A DNA stretch of 64,000 nt from Neobacillus cucumis (lineage in GTDB: Bacteria > Bacillota > Bacilli > Bacillales > Cytobacillaceae): positions 168,621-232,620 of the forward strand of contig NZ_PGVE01000035.1 in the NCBI RefSeq assembly GCF_002860255.1, in the 5' to 3' direction. Positions 58,796 through 64,000 of the stretch are shown piece after piece. How positions within the stretch are numbered: the stretch's first letter is position 1; every line of letters starts with the position of its first letter. The notes under the pieces are model-generated. The model was given only the letters and a program-made list of their open reading frames with translations. It did not search any database and had not been told where the DNA came from. The translations under genes and the position numbers were made by a program.

Positions 58796-59875
58796 TTGAA
58801 AAAGCGTAACATTGGAATGACGCTATCTCTAGTTCTTGCTGCTGGGACACTTTTAGGTGCATGTGGAAAAAGCGATAACAACAAAGATACATCTAAAGGT
58901 GGAGACAAAGAGAAAGCATTCTCTGTAGCAATGGTTACTGACGTTGGCGGTGTTGATGACAAATCATTTAACCAATCTGCTTGGGAAGGTCTTCAAAAAT
59001 TTGGTAAAGATAATGGCCTAGAAAAAGGTAAAGGCGGATATGATTACGTTCAATCCAAATCTGATGCCGACTATGCTACCAACTTAAACACTCTTGCACG
59101 TCAAGATTTTGATTTAGTTTTCGGAATCGGCTTCTTAATGCAAGGTGCTGTTGAAGAAATTGCAAAGCAACAAAAAGATCATCACTTCGCTATTGTTGAT
59201 TCTGAAGTAGATCAGCCAAATGTTGCTAGTATCCTATTCAAAGAACAAGAAGCTTCATTCCTTGCGGGTGTTGCAGCTGCTATGACAACAAAATCCAATA
59301 AAATTGGATTTATTGGTGGTGTCGAAGGAGCTGTTATTGAACGTTTTGAAGCAGGATTTGTAGCTGGTGTGAAGGCGGCAAAACCAGAAGCGACTGTTGA
59401 CATTCAATACGCTGGTGCATTTGACAAAGCAGAACTTGGACAGTCCATTGCTTCGAAAATGTACTCTTCCGGGGCAGATGTAGTTTTTCACGCTGCTGGC
59501 GGTACAGGTGTTGGTTTATTTAAAGAGGCTAATGACCTTAAGAAAAAAGATCCTTCTCGTGAAATCTGGGCAATCGGAGTTGACAGTGACCAAGCAAACA
59601 TGGGTCCTGATATTGTCTTAACTTCCGCTCTTAAACGAGTTGACAATGCAGTTATCGACGTTTCAACAAAAGCAAAAGATGGGAACTTCCCTGGTGGAAA
59701 AGTTGCATTATACGGACTTGCAGAAGACGGTGTTGGTTTAGCGCCTATTAACAGCAAAGCTCCAAATAAAGCTGCCATTGAAACGGCTGTAAAAGACTGG
59801 ACTGACAAAATTAAATCTGGTGCTATAAAAGTTCCTGGCACACGTGCTGAATTAAAAACTTTTAGTGCAAAATAA
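58796..59875 (+). CDS. bmpA: BMP-family nucleoside-binding lipoprotein
   Basis: A 359-residue substrate-binding lipoprotein. The signal peptide ends in lipobox LLGAC with Cys23; a Lys/Asp-rich linker follows. The BMP/Med domain (about residues 42-350) opens with FSVAMVTDVGGVDDKSFNQSAW. It equals B. subtilis NupN in family and context. The start is TTG 58796 after TAGGGGGTAC. It is separated from the ABC genes by about 200 bases with hairpins, which could give higher expression of the binding protein. Confidence 0.95.
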   Translation: MKKRNIGMTLSLVLAAGTLLGACGKSDNNKDTSKGGDKEKAFSVAMVTDVGGVDDKSFNQSAWEGLQKFGKDNGLEKGKGGYDYVQSKSDADYATNLNTLARQDFDLVFGIGFLMQGAVEEIAKQQKDHHFAIVDSEVDQPNVASILFKEQEASFLAGVAAAMTTKSNKIGFIGGVEGAVIERFEAGFVAGVKAAKPEATVDIQYAGAFDKAELGQSIASKMYSSGADVVFHAAGGTGVGLFKEANDLKKKDPSREIWAIGVDSDQANMGPDIVLTSALKRVDNAVIDVSTKAKDGNFPGGKVALYGLAEDGVGLAPINSKAPNKAAIETAVKDWTDKIKSGAIKVPGTRAELKTFSAK

Positions 59876-59878
59876 TAT

Positions 59879-59915
59879 AAAGGAATAAGCGGGGCATCAC
59901 TCCTGCTTATTCCTT
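59879..59915 (+). terminator. Hairpin after bmpA (partial terminator)
   Basis: AAGGAATAAGC pairs with GCTTATTCCTT, with inner GG/CC, followed by CTTAAT rather than a full T run. This suits partial termination or 3'-end stabilisation. Confidence 0.6.
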
Positions 59916-59973
59916 CTTAATGAAATCCTAACTGAAGTGTAGAAAACCTTTTCTACCTTTCATTTAAGATTTT

Positions 59974-59999
59974 AGTGGGGAGATAATCCCTGTTTTTTT
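59974..59999 (+). terminator. Second terminator-like hairpin between bmpA and nupO
   Basis: AGTGGGGA pairs with TCCCTGTT (including G-U pairs), followed by a T run. Between it and the first hairpin lies the palindrome GTAGAAAACCTTTTCTAC (59939-59956). Confidence 0.5.
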
Positions 60000-60074
60000 A
60001 AAAATCTGAAAGGTCTGACCTCTTACTACTATTGGTCAAAATTTCCTTTTATCTTATCGCAGGGAGTGAGAAAG

Positions 60075-61610
60075 ATGAATTTTGTAATTGAAATGCTCAA
60101 CATTCGTAAAGAATTTGGCGGTTTCGTTGCGAATGACAACATTACCCTTCAATTAAAGAAGGGCGAAATTCATGCATTACTTGGTGAAAATGGTGCAGGC
60201 AAATCCACCTTAATGAATGTCCTTTTTGGACTATATCAGCCGGAAAAAGGCGAAATAAGGGTCAAAGGGAAACCTGTTAAAATAACAAACCCTAATATTG
60301 CTAATGATTTAGGAATCGGAATGGTTCACCAGCATTTTATGCTTGTCGATACATTTACAGTTACGGAAAATATTATTCTTGGCCGGGAGATTACAACTGG
60401 CGGTCGAATCGATCTTAAAAAAGCAGAAAAAGAGGTTCGTGAAATTTCTGAACGGTACGGGTTAGCTGTTGACCCTCAAGCAAAAATTTCTGATATTTCC
60501 GTGGGAATGCAGCAAAGGGTAGAAATTTTAAAAACATTATATCGTGGAGCTGAAATTGTCATTTTTGACGAGCCATCTGCCGTGCTGACACCCCAAGAAA
60601 TTAAAGAGCTTATGCAAATTATGAAAACGCTTATAAAAGAAGGTAAATCTATAATTCTCATTACCCACAAATTAAAAGAGATTATGGAGGTAGCCGATCG
60701 TTGTACGGTTATTCGTAAGGGTAAAGGGATTGGAACGGTGAATGTAAGTGAAACGAATCCGAATGAACTTGCGAGCTTAATGGTGGGACGTGAAGTAGTC
60801 TTTAAAACAGAAAAGGCTGAAGCAAAACCTGGGCAGGGTGTACTAGAGGTTCAAAATTTAGTTGTAAAAGATCCCCGTGGAATCAATATTGTAAATGATC
60901 TTAATCTTTCAGTGAATGCTGGTGAGATTGTTGGTATCGCTGGTATTGATGGAAATGGACAAACCGAACTTATTGAGGCCATCACAGGATTACGGAAGGC
61001 AGAAAGCGGCAGCATTAAATTAAACGGCAAAGATATAATCAACCAAACGCCGAGAAAAATTACGGAATCCGGTGTGGGGCATATTCCACAAGACCGTCAT
61101 AAGCATGGCTTGGTCTTAAACTTCCCTATTGGCGAGAACATGGTTTTACAAACTTATAATAAAAAACCGTACTCAAAAAGCGGGGTTTTAAATTTCAAAG
61201 AAATCTATAAAAAAGCTCGAACGTTAATTAGCGAGTATGATGTTCGGACACCTAGCGAATATACATTGGCTCGTGCACTTTCTGGAGGAAACCAGCAAAA
61301 GGCAATTATTGGACGTGAAGTTGATCGGAATCCGGATCTGCTGATTGCAGCACAACCTACGCGTGGTCTGGACGTTGGCGCTATTGAATTTATTCATAAG
61401 CGTCTTATTGAGCAGCGCGACAATGGGAAAGCAGTTTTGCTCGTTTCCTTCGAACTGGATGAAATATTAAACGTGAGTGACCGTATTGCTGTTATCTATG
61501 AGGGGAAAATCGTTGCCATTGTCAATCCAAAAGAAACATCAGAACAGGAGCTTGGCTTGTTGATGGCTGGGTCAAATAGAAAGGAAGCAGGTGAACACTC
61601 GAATGCTTAA
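60075..61610 (+). CDS. nupO: Nucleoside ABC transporter ATP-binding protein
   Basis: A 511-residue double ATPase of the sugar/nucleoside type. The first domain has GENGAGKST, and SVGMQQRVEILKTLY in place of a standard LSGGQ signature; Walker B follows as VIFDEPSAVLTPQE. The second has IDGNGQTELIEAITGL (a degenerate P-loop) and a canonical-type LSGGNQQKAIIGRE, but DLLIAAQPTRGLD. Such asymmetry is normal in this family. ATG 60075 follows CAGGGAGTGAG. It overlaps nupP by eight bases. Confidence 0.95.
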   Translation: MNFVIEMLNIRKEFGGFVANDNITLQLKKGEIHALLGENGAGKSTLMNVLFGLYQPEKGEIRVKGKPVKITNPNIANDLGIGMVHQHFMLVDTFTVTENIILGREITTGGRIDLKKAEKEVREISERYGLAVDPQAKISDISVGMQQRVEILKTLYRGAEIVIFDEPSAVLTPQEIKELMQIMKTLIKEGKSIILITHKLKEIMEVADRCTVIRKGKGIGTVNVSETNPNELASLMVGREVVFKTEKAEAKPGQGVLEVQNLVVKDPRGINIVNDLNLSVNAGEIVGIAGIDGNGQTELIEAITGLRKAESGSIKLNGKDIINQTPRKITESGVGHIPQDRHKHGLVLNFPIGENMVLQTYNKKPYSKSGVLNFKEIYKKARTLISEYDVRTPSEYTLARALSGGNQQKAIIGREVDRNPDLLIAAQPTRGLDVGAIEFIHKRLIEQRDNGKAVLLVSFELDEILNVSDRIAVIYEGKIVAIVNPKETSEQELGLLMAGSNRKEAGEHSNA

Positions 61611-62649
61611 ACGTTTTAATAATATTTTAACACCCATTATTGCCGTTTTATTAGGGATTATTGTCGGAACCATTATTATGGTAGTCAGTGGTTACGATGC
61701 CGTGGCGGCCTTCACGGCACTATGGAACGGGGCTTTTGGGGAATCTTATTATGTTGGGGAAGTAGTCAGACAGTTTACACCTTATATTCTAGCCGGTTTA
61801 GCCGTGGCTTTTGCTTTTCGAGTAGGTTTATTTAATATTGGTGTTGAAGGACAATTCTTAGTCGGCTGGCTCGCAGCGGTTTGGGTTGGGGTAGCCTTTG
61901 ATCTTCCTAAAATTATTCATTTACCGCTTGCCATTTTAGCGGCGATGGCAGCAGGTGCTTTATGGGCATTTATCCCAGGTTTCTTAAAAGCACGCTTTCG
62001 AGTACATGAAGTTATCGTAACCATTATGATGAACTACGTCGCCTTGCACGTTACGAATTACATTATTAAAAATATTATCACTGATAATAAGGATAAAACG
62101 GACTTGGTCAAAGAATCTGCGTCCTTAAGATCAGACTGGTTACAAAGTATTACAGATTACTCCCGATTACACTGGGGGATTGTAATAGCTATTATCGGTT
62201 GTTTTGTTATGTGGTTTTTACTTGAAAGAACAACAAGAGGCTTTGAATTACGCGCAGTTGGTTTCAACCAGCATGCTGCGCACTACGCAGGAATGAGTGT
62301 CAATAAAAATATAATCCTTTCTATGGTTATTGCAGGCGCATTTGCTGGTTTAGCAGGAGCTATGGAAGGGTTAGGAACTTTCGGTTATGCCACAGTTAAA
62401 GGCGGGTTTACCGGTGTAGGATTTGATGGTATTGCTGTTGCCTTGCTTGGTGGAAATACTTCCATAGGTGTATTTTTCTCAGCGTTACTATTCGGTGCAT
62501 TAAAAGTAGGGGCATTGAACATGCCGCTTGAAGCGGGAGTTCCGAACGAACTGGTAGATATCATTATTGCCTTGATTGTATTCTTCGTTGCTTCAAGTTA
62601 TATAATAAGGGTGTTTCTTGATCGATTCAGTAAGAAGGAGGTGAAGTAA
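61603..62649 (+). CDS. nupP: Nucleoside ABC transporter permease NupP
   Basis: A 348-residue permease with about ten hydrophobic segments. Family motif RVGLFNIGVEGQFLVG (about residues 69-84) and RAVGFNQHAAHYAGM (cytoplasmic coupling loop) are clear. ATG 61603 fits the AAGCAGGTG site; GTG 61591 is an alternative. Overlap with nupO and the one-base gap to nupQ indicate a tightly coupled operon. Confidence 0.95.
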   Translation: MLKRFNNILTPIIAVLLGIIVGTIIMVVSGYDAVAAFTALWNGAFGESYYVGEVVRQFTPYILAGLAVAFAFRVGLFNIGVEGQFLVGWLAAVWVGVAFDLPKIIHLPLAILAAMAAGALWAFIPGFLKARFRVHEVIVTIMMNYVALHVTNYIIKNIITDNKDKTDLVKESASLRSDWLQSITDYSRLHWGIVIAIIGCFVMWFLLERTTRGFELRAVGFNQHAAHYAGMSVNKNIILSMVIAGAFAGLAGAMEGLGTFGYATVKGGFTGVGFDGIAVALLGGNTSIGVFFSALLFGALKVGALNMPLEAGVPNELVDIIIALIVFFVASSYIIRVFLDRFSKKEVK

Positions 62650-62650
62650 G

Positions 62651-63610
62651 ATGAGCTTAATGGAAATCTTAATGATTGTTGTTCCATCCACATTGTTATG
62701 GGCTGCTCCTCTTGTCTTCACTGCATTAGGCGGTATCTTTTCAGAGCGTTCTGGGGTAGTAAACATTGGTCTTGAGGGTTTAATGGTTATTGGGGCATTT
62801 ACTGCCATTGTATTTAACCTTACGTTTGTTGATACATTCGGTAACTGGACTCCATGGATTGCCATTATCGTTGCAATGGTAGCTGGTGCCATATTCTCAT
62901 TGTTACATGCCGTTGCAGCCATTACATTCCGTGCCGATCATACAGTTTCAGGTGTGGCGATTAACTTATTAGCTTCAGGTTTAACATTGTTCCTTGTCAA
63001 GCTTATCTATGATAAAGGTGAAACTGACATTATCAGCCAGGGCTTTAATAAAATTGATATCCCGGTCTTAAAGGATATCCCGGTTATCGGTAAAATATTT
63101 TTCCAAAACACTTATTGGACATCTTTCTTAGCAATTATTGTTGCCATTATCGTTTGGTATGTTGTGTTTAAAACACCTTTTGGTCTTCGTCTCCGTTCCG
63201 TAGGGGAACATCCAATGGCGGCAGATACCATGGGGATAAACGTGACAAAAATGCGTTATCTTGGTGTTATTATTTCAGGAGCACTTGGCGGTATTGGAGG
63301 CGGAGTTTATGCACAATCCATTACATCTAACTTCAGCCACTCTACGATCAGTGGTCAAGGCTTTATGGCGTTAGCAGCAATGATCTTTGGTAAATGGCAT
63401 CCGCTTGGTGCAATGGGTGCAGCCATATTCTTTGGTTTTGCTCAAAGTATCAGTATCATTGGTTCAAGTTTACCGTTCTTAAAAGAAATTCCAAACGTGT
63501 ACTTGTTAATTGCTCCTTACGTGTTAACTGTACTAGCGTTAACTGGTTTCATCGGCCGGGCCGATGCACCAAAAGCAAGTGGTACGCACTATATCAAAGG
63601 AAGCCGTTAA
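62651..63610 (+). CDS. nupQ: Nucleoside ABC transporter permease NupQ
   Basis: A 319-residue second permease with about eight to ten membrane segments. The paralogous motif SERSGVVNIGLEGLMVIGAF lies near the N terminus, and LRSVGEHPMAADTMGIN is the coupling loop. AAGAAGGAGGTGAAGTA precedes the ATG. It ends the operon; the terminator behind it is the insertion point of a group II intron. Confidence 0.95.
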   Translation: MSLMEILMIVVPSTLLWAAPLVFTALGGIFSERSGVVNIGLEGLMVIGAFTAIVFNLTFVDTFGNWTPWIAIIVAMVAGAIFSLLHAVAAITFRADHTVSGVAINLLASGLTLFLVKLIYDKGETDIISQGFNKIDIPVLKDIPVIGKIFFQNTYWTSFLAIIVAIIVWYVVFKTPFGLRLRSVGEHPMAADTMGINVTKMRYLGVIISGALGGIGGGVYAQSITSNFSHSTISGQGFMALAAMIFGKWHPLGAMGAAIFFGFAQSISIIGSSLPFLKEIPNVYLLIAPYVLTVLALTGFIGRADAPKASGTHYIKGSR

Positions 63611-63615
63611 TAATC

Positions 63616-63647
63616 AAGAGCTCTCATTTTTATGAGGGCTCTTTTTT
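63616..63647 (+). terminator. Rho-independent terminator after nupQ (intron target)
   Basis: AAGAGCTCTCAT / ATGAGGGCTCTT with loop TTTT, followed by T4-5 and AA, then the intron. Confidence 0.9.
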
Positions 63648-63649
63648 AA

Positions 63650-64000
63650 GTGTGCCAGGCATGGCAACTATCTAGGTGGTGAAAGTCCACTGTGGGGGTA
63701 CACATCGACCAACCGCTAAGGAAGCGCAAGATACTTACCGTGAGGTAAGGGCTGGAGGAAGCGTGGAATAAAATCTTGGCTCGACGAACAGAAATCTGAT
63801 ACTAAGGCTTTATGAAGGGATGAGACTCCTTAACAAGTCAAAGTCCAAAAAGATGTGCGTAACTTTATGGAGTAAATCAGGCGAGTAAAAGAGGAAAGAT
63901 AGTTGCCTTACCCTGGGAGGTTTTGCGGATGTACATTGGTACAGTCGAAAAAGGTTAGCCGCAAGAAGTCAGCAGAAGCCATAGTAGTGAAATTAATTCA
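63650..64000 (+). mobile_element. Group IIC-like intron, 5' part (runs off window)
   Basis: The segment begins GTGTGCCAGGCATGG, matching the GUGYG intron start and the opening of the Oceanobacillus iheyensis group IIC intron (GUGUGCCCGGCAUGG) from memory. Further shared blocks in the same order include GGTGAAAGTCC, CTGAGG-like DI sequence, GGGATGAG, GTCAAAGTCC, GGAGTAAAT, CTTACCCTGGGAGGTTT and AAGTCAGCAGAAGCCATAGT near the end, which precedes the maturase ORF in domain IV. Class C introns insert just behind terminators, exactly as here. The maturase gene and 3' end lie outside the window. Confidence 0.85.

Overview
This window is a stretch of core chromosome from a low-GC, endospore-forming member of the Bacillaceae (Bacillus sensu lato; a Neobacillus-like genus is possible, but I cannot fix the genus from sequence alone). 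The evidence is near-complete collinearity with the Bacillus subtilis smc-to-spoIIIE region, strong AGGAGG-type ribosome binding sites, SigA promoters, Bacillus-type sporulation genes (dpaA, dpaB, spoIIIE, ylxY) and Gram-positive-specific proteins (PolC, CodY, RNase J2, RbgA). All 58 recognised protein genes lie on the + strand, as expected for a leading-strand arm.

Layout. 1-5437: smc (5' end outside the window), ftsY, ylxM and ffh, covering chromosome organisation and the signal recognition particle. 5479-8338: rpsP, khpA, ylqD, rimM, trmD and rplS, for ribosome and tRNA maturation. 8574-10979: signal peptidase I, rbgA and rnhB. 11017-13297: sucCD behind two cre-like sites. 13329-21310: dprA, topA, trmFO, hslV, hslU and codY. 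21397-24855: rpsB, tsf, pyrH and frr. 25067-29279: uppS, cdsA, dxr and rseP, for envelope lipids, isoprenoids and intramembrane proteolysis. 29381-33706: polC. 33946-41804: rimP, nusA, rnpM, ylxQ, infB, ylxP, rbfA, truB, ribF and rpsO. 41990-47060: pnp, ylxY, mlpA and ymxH. 47081-52144: dpaA, dpaB, asd, dapG and dapA, where aspartate-pathway and spore dipicolinate genes sit together. 52186-57692: rnjB, tepA, ylzJ and spoIIIE. 57926-63647: a GntR regulator and a nucleoside ABC transporter (bmpA, nupO, nupP, nupQ). 63650-64000: the 5' part of a group IIC-like intron lodged directly behind the nupQ terminator.

Compared with the usual Bacillus gene order, three things are missing where they would be expected: xerC between trmFO and hslV, the large fla/che motility cluster between codY and rpsB (with ylqH missing near rnhB), and proS between rseP and polC.

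The least explained structure is non-coding. It includes a folded leader with mutually exclusive stems in front of mlpA, a hairpin that buries the ylxY ribosome binding site, paired cre-like sites around the sucCD promoters, a perfect inverted repeat overlapping the hslV promoter, a CodY-box-like site and GTAAAC repeats before the nucleoside transporter, and two families of dispersed GC-rich repeats. One of these families has apparent collapsed scars elsewhere in the window. No CRISPR array, tRNA, rRNA, prophage or defence cluster was seen.
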